A stretch of 64,000 nucleotides of DNA, from assembly GCA_039794405.1 (NCBI GenBank), contig JBDIVL010000002.1, positions 1-64,000 of the forward strand, read 5' to 3'. The stretch is from JBDIVL01 sp039794405. Its GTDB lineage: Bacteria; Planctomycetota; Brocadiia; Brocadiales; Brocadiaceae. The notes under the pieces are model-generated. The model was not told the origin of the DNA and ran no database searches. It was given only the letters and a program-made list of their open reading frames with translations. The translations under genes were made by a program, and so were the position numbers. Shown here piece after piece: positions 54,029 through 62,792 of this stretch. Numbering within the stretch: the first letter of the stretch is position 1; the number at the start of each line of letters is the position of its first letter.

Positions 54029-56599
54029 CTATAAAACAGAGGATACTTCTGAAGTTTCAGGCGACAGATTCATAGTGTGAATATCTGTACGGCTTAAAGG
54101 CAGGCCAATATAAAAATCCGTTCCAACACCTTCTTTACTCTCTACGTAGAGAATCCCTTCGTGATCCTTTATGATTCTATACACTATCGCCAGTCCAAGT
54201 CCGGTACCTTTATCCTTATTCGTAAAGAACGGCTCAAAGATATGTGAAATATTCTCGGCAGGAATGCCTGCGCCCTTATCAGAGATTTTAATAATATAGT
54301 AGTGTTTATTATTCAATACATGAAATGAAAATGGGGCAAAGGAAAAGAAAACACAACAAGCGCTTGCCTTCGCCATTTTTCTAAATCCTAAAAGGTTATC
54401 TATCAAATCCGTATTCACTTTAATGTACCCGCCTCCTGGCGATACATCAATACTATTTTGTAGAATATTTATCAGTACCTGCTTAATCTTATCTTCATCT
54501 GCAATAAGCCGGTACCCTCTTTCTTTTACATCTGCAGTTATCTCCACACCCTTCGTTCGTGCGGTGTTTTTGAATAAATTTACTACATCCATTATTACAG
54601 AATAAGGGTCCATGTGTTGTAAGATAGGCTGAGAGGGTTTTGCCAAATTGAGCAGATCTTCAATAATTCTGTTAATCCTTTCTATTTCCTTTACAGCAAC
54701 CTGCTGGAAGCCCGTGTGAAAGTCTTTATCATCCTTTTTGTATGGAAGCAGTTGAAAATAAGTGTTGATGGCCACAAGTGGATTTTTTATCTCATGGGCA
54801 ATATTGGCTGCAAGGGTACCAAGATGGGCCAGGCGCTCGGAGTGCTGCTTTTCTGCCTGGAGTGATTTCAATTCTGTAAGGTCTGTCAGGATTATTAAGG
54901 AGCCAAGCCTCTTCCCGTCCTCTGTCTTGAGTTTGGTTGTTGTAACATCGCACGGAATCTTTTTCTCTCCTTCCTCAATAATAGTTTCGATATTATAATA
55001 TTCTGTGTCACTTGTAAGGGTGTGCTTCAATATCTGGTACGTCTCTTTACCAAGCTTTTTCAGTATTATTTCGGTGGTATTTTCACCCTTCAGCCCAAGG
55101 ATTCTTTTCGCTTCATTATTCAGAAAGGTAACTTCTCCGTTATTATCCACAACGATAACCCCATTTTTTAAGCTCTGAAGAATATTATCCCTGAAAGTTT
55201 TAGCTTCCCTCAACCCTGAATAGAGACGGGCATTGTTGGCTGCCATGGCTAACTGGCCGGAAAACGCGAGAAACATTTGAATATCTTCCTGGGTAAATAT
55301 CTTTTTATTAATCTTCCTTCCCAAAAGGATTATGCCAAAGAGATCATTCTCCTGAAATACAGGGATACAACTGTCTACATCGAGAGAAGCTAATTTATCT
55401 TCTAGTAAATAATCAAATTTGCTGTGAGTAAAACGGCTCAATTGGTCACGAGAGAGAACCGTTTTATTTTGACAAAGCCATGTAACTATCGGTTCTTGTT
55501 TGGAGAAGAACAGGTTATCTCCAGGTGTAAAATTTATCGCTGCTCTCAAATTATAGTGTTGGGTAACCACATCCTTAAGAAGAATGCATATCTTCTCCAT
55601 ACCTATAGATTCGTTTAGATACTGGATGGCATGATGGAGAAGCCCGTCTAAATTGTGGATAGATGAGAACATCGTTGTAGAATCACTGAGAATTTTTGGG
55701 TGACTATATTTCGTACGAAATATAGTCTTTTCAATAATGTGTTGAATTGACTCCCGGGCAGATACAAACGTTATAGCCATTACTATGGTAGAAACAATAG
55801 TGGTAATTGTATTTTTATACTCTGATCCAGGGAGTATACTGCTTAAGAATAGTACAACAGCAAAATAGATTGCACTAAGAGCAATGGATAGAACGACATA
55901 GACGGTACTCCGTTTAATTATCAGACTGATATCCATAAGGTGATACTTTATGATAGTGTAAGCTACAGTTGCCGGGATAGGAATGGATACCAAGGGTACA
56001 AACCTCTCAATCTGCCATATGTCTAATATTGGCAAAAGAAAGTTTGTAATAATTGCTATAAAGAAAAACAAGAAAACTCCCAAGAACATGTATTGAATTT
56101 GCAACCTTTTGATCCCATAATAACGCAGACTTTTTTTGTAAAGACCGTATAGTGAATAAATCATGCAGGGTATAAAATAAAGCCAAAAAATATGAAATAG
56201 AGGACCGTATTTGGCACGAGGAAACTGGTTCTCAAAAGAAACCGAATCAACAATGTAGGAAGAAAGGAACGATAGAATCGTACTTACCGTGAAGAAAAAG
56301 ATACTTAAGTGCTTGTCAACGGATCGCTCTACTTTATCCGGGAAAATAGAGGAAAAAAAGAAAAACGAAGAGGGTATAAAAAGAGCTGCACAATAGACCA
56401 GCTTCAATCTGTAGGCAGCCGATGTAGGATCTGTAGTACAAACCACAAGAAAAATAAAAAATATCCATATAGACAAAACATGTGAAAAGATACAAAATCT
56501 TTTGTTAAGAATACTTACAGGCTCTCTTAAAAACACAAAGATTCCGAGTCCGGCAATTAACAGGCATATCAGAATATATACTATTTGAGTTGCAAGCAC
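54029..56599 (-). CDS. Membrane sensor histidine kinase with GAF and PAS domains
   Basis: 856 residues from a GTG at 56599 with AGAAGG upstream. Residues 1-290 hold about eight helices resembling the 7TM/MASE-type input of PEP-CTERM (PrsK-like) kinases; GAF about 310-455; PAS about 465-580 ('SLKNGVIVVDNNGEVTFLNN'); HisKA with 'LAANIAHEIKNPLVAINTYF' (His near 600); HATPase with 'VLINILQNSIDVSPGGGYIK', 'DKGAGIPAENISH', 'GTGLGLAIVYRII'. A Phe/Cys-rich stretch of about 20 residues (SACCVFFSFAPFSF) is inserted between N and G1 boxes. Starts 11 bp after the ketosynthase stop, so it is the last gene of the lipid-type cluster. No response regulator is adjacent. Confidence 0.85.
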   Translation of the reverse strand: MLATQIVYILICLLIAGLGIFVFLREPVSILNKRFCIFSHVLSIWIFFIFLVVCTTDPTSAAYRLKLVYCAALFIPSSFFFFSSIFPDKVERSVDKHLSIFFFTVSTILSFLSSYIVDSVSFENQFPRAKYGPLFHIFWLYFIPCMIYSLYGLYKKSLRYYGIKRLQIQYMFLGVFLFFFIAIITNFLLPILDIWQIERFVPLVSIPIPATVAYTIIKYHLMDISLIIKRSTVYVVLSIALSAIYFAVVLFLSSILPGSEYKNTITTIVSTIVMAITFVSARESIQHIIEKTIFRTKYSHPKILSDSTTMFSSIHNLDGLLHHAIQYLNESIGMEKICILLKDVVTQHYNLRAAINFTPGDNLFFSKQEPIVTWLCQNKTVLSRDQLSRFTHSKFDYLLEDKLASLDVDSCIPVFQENDLFGIILLGRKINKKIFTQEDIQMFLAFSGQLAMAANNARLYSGLREAKTFRDNILQSLKNGVIVVDNNGEVTFLNNEAKRILGLKGENTTEIILKKLGKETYQILKHTLTSDTEYYNIETIIEEGEKKIPCDVTTTKLKTEDGKRLGSLIILTDLTELKSLQAEKQHSERLAHLGTLAANIAHEIKNPLVAINTYFQLLPYKKDDKDFHTGFQQVAVKEIERINRIIEDLLNLAKPSQPILQHMDPYSVIMDVVNLFKNTARTKGVEITADVKERGYRLIADEDKIKQVLINILQNSIDVSPGGGYIKVNTDLIDNLLGFRKMAKASACCVFFSFAPFSFHVLNNKHYYIIKISDKGAGIPAENISHIFEPFFTNKDKGTGLGLAIVYRIIKDHEGILYVESKEGVGTDFYIGLPLSRTDIHTMNLSPETSEVSSVL

Positions 56600-56610
56600 A
56601 ATTTACCTTC

Positions 56611-57855
56611 TTATGGATAATTTCTTAATATAAGAACAGCATGTGTTCCCCCTACACTATGACTATTTATAAGCGCTGTATCCATGGAAAATCGCCTTGC
56701 ATGGTTCGGAACATAGTCAAGATCACATTGAGGATCGGGTACAGCCAAATTCATCGTAGGAGGGATGATCCCATTTTTTAGACTAAGGGACGTTGCCACT
56801 ACTTGAAAACCACCTCCTGCAGCAAATGATTGGCCTGTCATAGATTTGACAGAACTTACGGGGATCTTATATGCACGGCTACCAAAGAATGTTTTAAATG
56901 CATTCGTTTCTGCCACATCATAGCTAGGAATAGCATTTCCGTGAGCACAGATATAATCTATCTCTTCCTTTCTCATTTTGCTATTGATTAGCGCCTGTTC
57001 TAATCCAATAACTAATCCTGTTCCACTTATATCATTTTGAAAAATATCTTGTGCATCACATGAAGTGGCATAAGATACAATTTCAGCATAAACATCTGCC
57101 CCTCTTTGTAAGGCATGATTCAATTCTTCAAGTACTATTGATGCTGCACCTTCACTCAGTACCATACCATCGCGATTTTTATCGTAAGGTCTAGATGCTT
57201 TCTCAGGTTCATCGTTTCTCTGTGAAAGAATCCCCAAGGCACATAATGCAGACATAATAAAGGGAAAAATAGGTGTGTCCGCACTCCCCACAATTGCTAC
57301 ATCTACATCTCCTTGTTTTATCATCCTATAACCCCAATTTACAACTTCGAGCCCGGTTGAACATCCCGATGATAGCGTGGAATTAGGCCCGTTAATTTTT
57401 AGTTCCGAACAAATATAGCCTGTTGTTGCATGCGGTGTAAGTTCTGGAGCAGTAATACGGCTTACTGCCTGAGGTCCTGAATTGAAATATTTTCCGTACT
57501 GTACTTCATATAAATCATTATCGGCCCCTAATGTAGTTCCAAAACACACGCCGCACCTATCTCTATTTTCCCTACTCAGATCAATATTAGAATCTGCAAC
57601 CGCCATCTTTGATGCTGCAATACCAAAGGGGGTAAATCTTGCACTTCTTTTTACTATTTTCGGGTCAACATAATCACAAGGATCAAAGTCTCTTATCTCT
57701 CCCGCAATTCTTGTGCTAAGAGCAGATGGATCAAAGGATGTGATCCTCGATATGCCTGAACGTCCATTAATCAACGCATCCCAGTACGCATCTTTTCCAA
57801 TACCATTGGGTGCTAAGATTCCCAAACCAGTAATGACAACACGCCTTGTTACCAT
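56611..57855 (-). CDS. Beta-ketoacyl-ACP synthase II-like, second catalytic His replaced by Gln
   Basis: 414 residues with full KAS I/II fold: 'RRVVITGLGILAPNGIGKDA', nucleophile Cys165 in 'STLSSGCSTGLEVVNWG', first His305 in 'ICAHGNAIPSYDVAETNAF' (usual HGTxT changed to HGNAI), then 'SVKSMTGQSFAAGGG' where FabF has GHLLGA, so the second His is Gln342. End 'INSHSVGGTHAVLIL' instead of NSFGFGGxN. FabF enzymes use Cys-His-His for decarboxylative condensation; Cys-His-Gln resembles more the Cys-His-Asn of KAS III. It may condense other substrates or act as a partner subunit. Sits 15 bp after the radical SAM gene. Confidence 0.85.
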   Translation of the reverse strand: MVTRRVVITGLGILAPNGIGKDAYWDALINGRSGISRITSFDPSALSTRIAGEIRDFDPCDYVDPKIVKRSARFTPFGIAASKMAVADSNIDLSRENRDRCGVCFGTTLGADNDLYEVQYGKYFNSGPQAVSRITAPELTPHATTGYICSELKINGPNSTLSSGCSTGLEVVNWGYRMIKQGDVDVAIVGSADTPIFPFIMSALCALGILSQRNDEPEKASRPYDKNRDGMVLSEGAASIVLEELNHALQRGADVYAEIVSYATSCDAQDIFQNDISGTGLVIGLEQALINSKMRKEEIDYICAHGNAIPSYDVAETNAFKTFFGSRAYKIPVSSVKSMTGQSFAAGGGFQVVATSLSLKNGIIPPTMNLAVPDPQCDLDYVPNHARRFSMDTALINSHSVGGTHAVLILRNYP

Positions 57856-57870
57856 AGGATCTTTCCTTCC

Positions 57871-59676
57871 TTAAAGAGTATCTTTATTTATTGAAGGAAA
57901 ATTTCTCTCTGCTATCCTTCTGCTATAGTCATTTATCCTTTGATAAACATCCCGAAGAAAGCTGTAGTCCGTAGTTAGTAAGGCTAAATCGCTTCTCATT
58001 TTAAACTCTTCCAATCCTTCTTGGCCTAAAAACCCGGCACTTCTTGCCGCAAGGCAGTGCTCATCTGAAACATTTACGGTATAACCCATTTCTCTAACTT
58101 TTCTCTCCATCAGACCGGCCATCTTTAACATATCCAAGTACTGCATCCCCTGTAAGGAAATATTTAGTTCAGGCCATGTACTTGGGTCCTTCGTAAGCTC
58201 ATACTCATAGCGCAAAAATGTTTGGACATAATCACCAGGTAAGTCGAAACCATATCGATAAGGTTCTAATTGCCAGGATGTAGCAGGCAACGGTGTACCC
58301 GGAGTTATAAGAACAGAATCAGGCTTATAGTTTTCACCTTTTAGTCCCTGAAGGAAACATAAATTCTCTTCCAAGACTTGCTCATACGTTATGCCACTAC
58401 CGTGAGGCAGCGGGCAAGGATAAATAAAACTTACACCCACATCAAGATGTTTCTTTTGATTGTAAGATGCCTGCTTCATGGCCTTAATCGTAAAATACAT
58501 ATCCTCCATGCAATTACCTTTATGGATAACCTTTGAGAGTATCTCGTCATTAGCAACTTCAACACCCATGAAAACAGCCTTGAGTCCAGAACGTATTATT
58601 GACTCGTAAACCTTAACCAACTCATCCATCCGCTCTTTTGCCCTGTTCTCTGCCCGGATAAACATTGAATATTCAATAATCAAACCCTCCTTTAATAATG
58701 CTTCGGCAATGCGCCTGCCCAGAGAAACAGGTGTTACGGAACCTGCAAATCTAAAGAGCCCGATACCCGTCTCATAAATTGTTTTCTTTATTTCATTGAG
58801 GGTTATATCAACATCTCGCGCTTGATATTTTCCCGTAATGTTTGGATGCGTACAAAAATTACACTTCCCGTAGTAACATCCCGAAGACTCGTTTATAACC
58901 GCTATGTTTACCTTCCCGTCATCCTTCTCATATAAGGGAAAAAGTTTTGAGTTTAACGGAACTCTTTGAATAGACGTCTCTTTCACTTTGCCACTACCAT
59001 CCCTATATATCAAATTAAAGATCTCACCGGCTTCGGCAAGGGCAGTAATTCTTTTTATTACCTCAGGTTTTGCATATCCTTTAGAATACGACTCCCTTAC
59101 TATGTTCATGATCTTTGCCAAGGTTATCTCACCCTCAACATCTATACAAAAATCAAATGGGCTTTTCTCCAATGCATGTACCTTGAATTGGTTAACCTGC
59201 GGTCCACCGGCAATCACTAAAGTATTCGGGCTTGTTTTCTGAACTTTCCCGGCAAGCTTCTCTGCGTATGAAAACCTGTGGCCAAGCCATGTCTTGATTC
59301 CAAGCACTTTTACCTGATTTTCACATATTTTTTGAACCAGATCATCAATATACTTTTCCATTCTCCCTTTTAAAATCTCTGTGAGATTATCTTGAAGCGC
59401 ATCCCATTCCATCCTCAAAGAGGATGGAGCATCTCCTTTTCTTTCACGAAAAATTTGCTCAGAGAGTTCTGATAATCTTGGTGTGAGATTATTTCTTGTA
59501 AATGATGTGTAAAATTCGATTCTTGCAGGATCTTCGATGGTAATGTTAAATCCAGCTTCTTTACATGTCCTGGCCAATGTTCCAATACCATTTTCTTTAA
59601 AACAATCACTAACGGAATAGGCCTTTCCCATAAACGAATTCCAGAGCATAAGATCTATGCCATACAAATTATTCAT
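57871..59676 (-). CDS. B12-binding-type radical SAM enzyme
   Basis: About 601 residues; the ATG at 59676 has GCGGAG upstream and is preferred to that at 59697. Residues ~120-200 form a Rossmann-like cobalamin-binding-type domain ('VKVLGIKTWLGHRFSYAEKL', 'NTLVIAGGPQVNQFKVHALE', 'FDFCIDVEGEITLAKIM') lacking the DxHxxG His, as in many such enzymes. The radical SAM core begins at Cys267-x4-Cys272-x2-Cys275 ('SSGCYYGKCNFCTHPNITGK'), spacing CX4CX2C rather than CX3CX2C, as in some peptide-modifying relatives. C-terminal ~200 residues unassigned. Between an ACP and a ketosynthase, it probably modifies an acyl chain; that is inference. Confidence 0.85.
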   Translation of the reverse strand: MNNLYGIDLMLWNSFMGKAYSVSDCFKENGIGTLARTCKEAGFNITIEDPARIEFYTSFTRNNLTPRLSELSEQIFRERKGDAPSSLRMEWDALQDNLTEILKGRMEKYIDDLVQKICENQVKVLGIKTWLGHRFSYAEKLAGKVQKTSPNTLVIAGGPQVNQFKVHALEKSPFDFCIDVEGEITLAKIMNIVRESYSKGYAKPEVIKRITALAEAGEIFNLIYRDGSGKVKETSIQRVPLNSKLFPLYEKDDGKVNIAVINESSGCYYGKCNFCTHPNITGKYQARDVDITLNEIKKTIYETGIGLFRFAGSVTPVSLGRRIAEALLKEGLIIEYSMFIRAENRAKERMDELVKVYESIIRSGLKAVFMGVEVANDEILSKVIHKGNCMEDMYFTIKAMKQASYNQKKHLDVGVSFIYPCPLPHGSGITYEQVLEENLCFLQGLKGENYKPDSVLITPGTPLPATSWQLEPYRYGFDLPGDYVQTFLRYEYELTKDPSTWPELNISLQGMQYLDMLKMAGLMERKVREMGYTVNVSDEHCLAARSAGFLGQEGLEEFKMRSDLALLTTDYSFLRDVYQRINDYSRRIAERNFPSINKDTL

Positions 59677-59837
59677 AGAAAACTCCGCAAAAATCAAAGT
59701 TACACAAAAGGCATCTCCTTTTAGTTTTTTCTAACCCAAGTTCCCATCATATGTTTCCTAGCCCGGCAAAGCTGCAACTCAAATCCTTAATTCGAGTAAT
59801 GGGGTATTGTTGTGAAAGAAACGCCAATATTCTGTCA

Positions 59838-60101
59838 CTAAACAGATTTCTTATCAATTTTTTGTTTTACCAGATTAGCCATCCCTTGTATGGTTAAATT
59901 CCTACTTGCTTCTTCATTAGAAATCTCTACATTAAACTCCGTTTCAATACTATATAATAAATTTATCATCTCGGCAGATTCTATACCGATATCATCAACG
60001 ATATGTGAACTGATGGTAATATCCTCAGCATCCATCCTGAGTTCTCTTGATATGATTTTTTTAAGCCTTTCTACAATCAAATCTTCTGTAAGATTTTGCA
60101 T
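59838..60101 (-). CDS. Acyl carrier protein
   Basis: 87 residues, the length and acid-rich helices of ACPs. The phosphopantetheine site is Ser42 in 'DDIGIESAEMINLLYSIET', an atypical GIES in place of GxDSL, shared with specialised ACPs. A GGAGGGCGGG ribosome site precedes it. It follows the canonical ketosynthase by 33 bp and precedes the radical SAM gene, so it most likely serves this cluster rather than bulk fatty-acid synthesis. Confidence 0.9.
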   Translation of the reverse strand: MQNLTEDLIVERLKKIISRELRMDAEDITISSHIVDDIGIESAEMINLLYSIETEFNVEISNEEASRNLTIQGMANLVKQKIDKKSV

Positions 60102-60134
60102 TACCCGCCCTCCTAATTTACGTTATCAGATAGT

Positions 60135-61376
60135 TTAAAAAACTTTCTTAATCACGATAGTTGAATTATTGCCACCAAAACCAAAAGAGTTTGACATGGC
60201 AGCATTGATTTCCTTCTTTCTGGCTTTATTGGGTACATAGTCCAAATCGCATTCAGTATCTGCATTTTCTAAATTAATCGTAGGAGGGATTATGCTATTT
60301 TCCATAGCCAAGATACATGTTATAAGTTCTACTGCACCGGCAGCACCTATCAAATGTCCTGTCATTGACTTTGTTGAGCTTATCGGTATTTTATATGCAT
60401 TGTCTCCAAAAACCGTTTTTATTGCTTTTGTCTCTCCACTATCATTTGCCAATGTTGATGTCCCATGTGCATTAATATAATCAATATCTTGAATATCCAG
60501 GTCGGCGTCTCCTATTGCCAAACGCATTGACTTGCATATCTGTATCCTGTCCTTTGAAGGCATGGTCATATGAAAGGCGTCACTGGTAGCTCCATAACCA
60601 GCTATCTCAGCATAGATATGCACACCTCTTTTTCTGGCATTTTCTTCCCTTTCTAGAATCAAAATGCCGGCACCCTCTCCCATTACAAATCCGTCCCTTT
60701 CCCTGTCAAAAGGCCTGCTCGCCTTTTCAGGCTGGTCATTTCTTTTTGACATAATTCTCAAGGAACAGAAAGCCGCAAGATTAAGCGGAAAAATGGGTGC
60801 CTCAACCCCGCCGGTTAAAACAAAATCAGCTTGGCCCGATTTGATTATATTTCTGGCAATTCCAATAGCTTGATTACCACTTGAACATGCCGTTGCACCA
60901 ACTAAACTTTGACCTGGAAGATTGAAAAAACCCGAGATTACATTTGAGGCATTTCTATTATCTTTAGGAGGCTTAGTCCGTAGGGTATAATTGTTTTTCT
61001 CTATTGCGGTTTTTTCATCATAATATAATAAAGTTTCAATTCCTACCCCAATCAATACTCCAACCCTGTTTCTATCTATCCGAGAAAAATCCAGACCAGC
61101 ATCCTTTACTGCCATTTGAGCCGCTGCCAGGCCAAATTGTGAACACCTGCTCAAATTATTCGCCAACTCCTCGTGCATGTATTCTCCAGGGTTAAAATCC
61201 TTTACTTCTCCGGCAATTTTCGTAGGATAAGCTTCTGTATCAAACCTTGAGATACTTGATATCCCCGATTTGCCACTCATGGAAGACTTCCAGAATGAAT
61301 CTACTCCAATTCCAATTGGCGTAATAACTCCTATTCCGGTTACTACAACCCTATTCTTTTCCATTCGGTCGTTCAT
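60135..61376 (-). CDS. Beta-ketoacyl-ACP synthase II-like, canonical active site
   Basis: About 413 residues from the ATG at 61376 (a GAGGG lies 11 bases upstream; ATGs at 61436 and 61364 are alternatives). 'NRVVVTGIGVITPIGIGVDS', nucleophile Cys164 in 'SLVGATACSSGNQAIGIA', His304 in 'INAHGTSTLANDSGETKAIK', His341 in 'STKSMTGHLIGAAGAVELIT', and 'NSFGFGGNNSTIVI'. All catalytic residues of FabF are present, so it can condense malonyl-ACP. One of three related synthases in the cluster; they share 'SKRNDQPEKASRPFDRERDG'-like segments, implying local duplication. Confidence 0.9.
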   Translation of the reverse strand: MNDRMEKNRVVVTGIGVITPIGIGVDSFWKSSMSGKSGISSISRFDTEAYPTKIAGEVKDFNPGEYMHEELANNLSRCSQFGLAAAQMAVKDAGLDFSRIDRNRVGVLIGVGIETLLYYDEKTAIEKNNYTLRTKPPKDNRNASNVISGFFNLPGQSLVGATACSSGNQAIGIARNIIKSGQADFVLTGGVEAPIFPLNLAAFCSLRIMSKRNDQPEKASRPFDRERDGFVMGEGAGILILEREENARKRGVHIYAEIAGYGATSDAFHMTMPSKDRIQICKSMRLAIGDADLDIQDIDYINAHGTSTLANDSGETKAIKTVFGDNAYKIPISSTKSMTGHLIGAAGAVELITCILAMENSIIPPTINLENADTECDLDYVPNKARKKEINAAMSNSFGFGGNNSTIVIKKVF

Positions 61377-61504
61377 TTTAGATGAAACCCTCATTTGTTT
61401 ATTCGTTAATTCCACCATATCGCATACAATGAACAAAAGGAAAGTATATTTTTTAGCACCGCGTATATACTTTTTCGTGAATAGTCACTATTCCACCACT
61501 ACTG

Positions 61505-62734
61505 TCAAAAACGTTGAAAAACGAATGATACATTATTACCGGCATAATCGAAGTTATTTGAAAGCACGATATTAATGGGTCGGAAATCAGACCTTTTAAG
61601 AATGGAAATTGATGTGCACTTTGGATCGATATTCTCAAGGTTGTTTGTTTGGGGTAAAATATGTTTTCTCAGGGATAACAATGAGAAAATTATGTTAATC
61701 GGACCGGAAGCACCTATAGAGAATCCCAAACTACCTTTTGTTGAACTTACAGGGGTTTTCCGGTCATTATCACCTAAAATGGATTTTATTGCTTCTGCTT
61801 CCTCTACGTCTTCCCTTATCCCGGATATGCCACTCGCATGAACATAATCAACACTTACAGGATCAAGAGATGCAGAGGACAACGCCTGTTTTATACAAGA
61901 AACCTTAGAATAGAAATTTGTATTTTTCTGGTTTTCAGAATTGTTATGACAATAAGAGGTTCCAAATCCAATGATCTCGCCATAAATACTGGCACCCCTT
62001 TTTTCTGCGCTCTGAAGTGTTTCCAGGACAACGATACCAGCCCCTTCACTCAGGATAAAGCCTTTTCTTGCAATATCAAAAGGACAGCTAGCCCGATTTG
62101 CATCAGCACTATTTGGTTGAAATAAACCTTTAGGTCCTAATTCCTCAAAAACTCTTGGTAACAATGGTGCCTCAGTTCCACCCGCAACTATTGCATCGAT
62201 ATTATGGCGTTGCAGTGTATTAAATGCCTGAATGATACTGTAATCCCCTGAACACCCACCACATGAAAATCCAACGTTAGGACCTTTAAGGTTTAATTCT
62301 ATTGCAACCTCACCTGACGGAGCATTTGCAAGATTATTTTGCATTAAGAGCGGATGAACCCTTCTCGGACCTTCAAGGTAAAGCACCTGAAGTTGTTTTT
62401 CGATACTATAGAGTCCACTATAAGCACTGCCAATGAAAACACCAATTTTTTCCCTATCAAACTCTTCACCAATTTTTGCATCAGCTAATGCCATCTTCGC
62501 GGCAGCCAGGGCAAAACTCGCAAAACGATCGACTTTATCTTTTTTCGTTTCAGGAACGTATGTTTCGAGTTCCGGGCCGGATACTCTGCCAGCATATGTT
62601 CTTATATTAGCACCTTCTATCTCAAATTCCTTTATTCCCGATATACCAGACAGATATCTTTCCCAGTTTTCATGTATACCAACACCCAGCGGACTAACAA
62701 TACCAACGCCAGTAACTACTATTCGCTTTTTCAT
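61505..62734 (-). CDS. Beta-ketoacyl-ACP synthase-like, second catalytic His replaced by Phe
   Basis: 409 residues: 'KKRIVVTGVGIVSPLGVGIH', Cys161 in 'VGFSCGGCSGDYSIIQAF', His near 299 in 'YVHASGISGIREDVEEAEAI' (HGTxT changed to HASGI), and 'STKGSLGFSIGASGPINIIF' where the GH motif His is Phe near 338. End 'LSNNFDYAGNNVSFVF'. It keeps Cys and one His but should be poor at malonyl decarboxylation; a chain-length-factor-like partner or an acyltransferase role are possibilities. It precedes the canonical synthase gene by 130 bp and follows the partial kinase. Confidence 0.82.
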   Translation of the reverse strand: MKKRIVVTGVGIVSPLGVGIHENWERYLSGISGIKEFEIEGANIRTYAGRVSGPELETYVPETKKDKVDRFASFALAAAKMALADAKIGEEFDREKIGVFIGSAYSGLYSIEKQLQVLYLEGPRRVHPLLMQNNLANAPSGEVAIELNLKGPNVGFSCGGCSGDYSIIQAFNTLQRHNIDAIVAGGTEAPLLPRVFEELGPKGLFQPNSADANRASCPFDIARKGFILSEGAGIVVLETLQSAEKRGASIYGEIIGFGTSYCHNNSENQKNTNFYSKVSCIKQALSSASLDPVSVDYVHASGISGIREDVEEAEAIKSILGDNDRKTPVSSTKGSLGFSIGASGPINIIFSLLSLRKHILPQTNNLENIDPKCTSISILKRSDFRPINIVLSNNFDYAGNNVSFVFQRF

Positions 62735-62792
62735 GAGTCAGCCACTTTATTTCTCTTGCAAATTGTTCAAAATAAGACTTAAGAGTTTCTAT

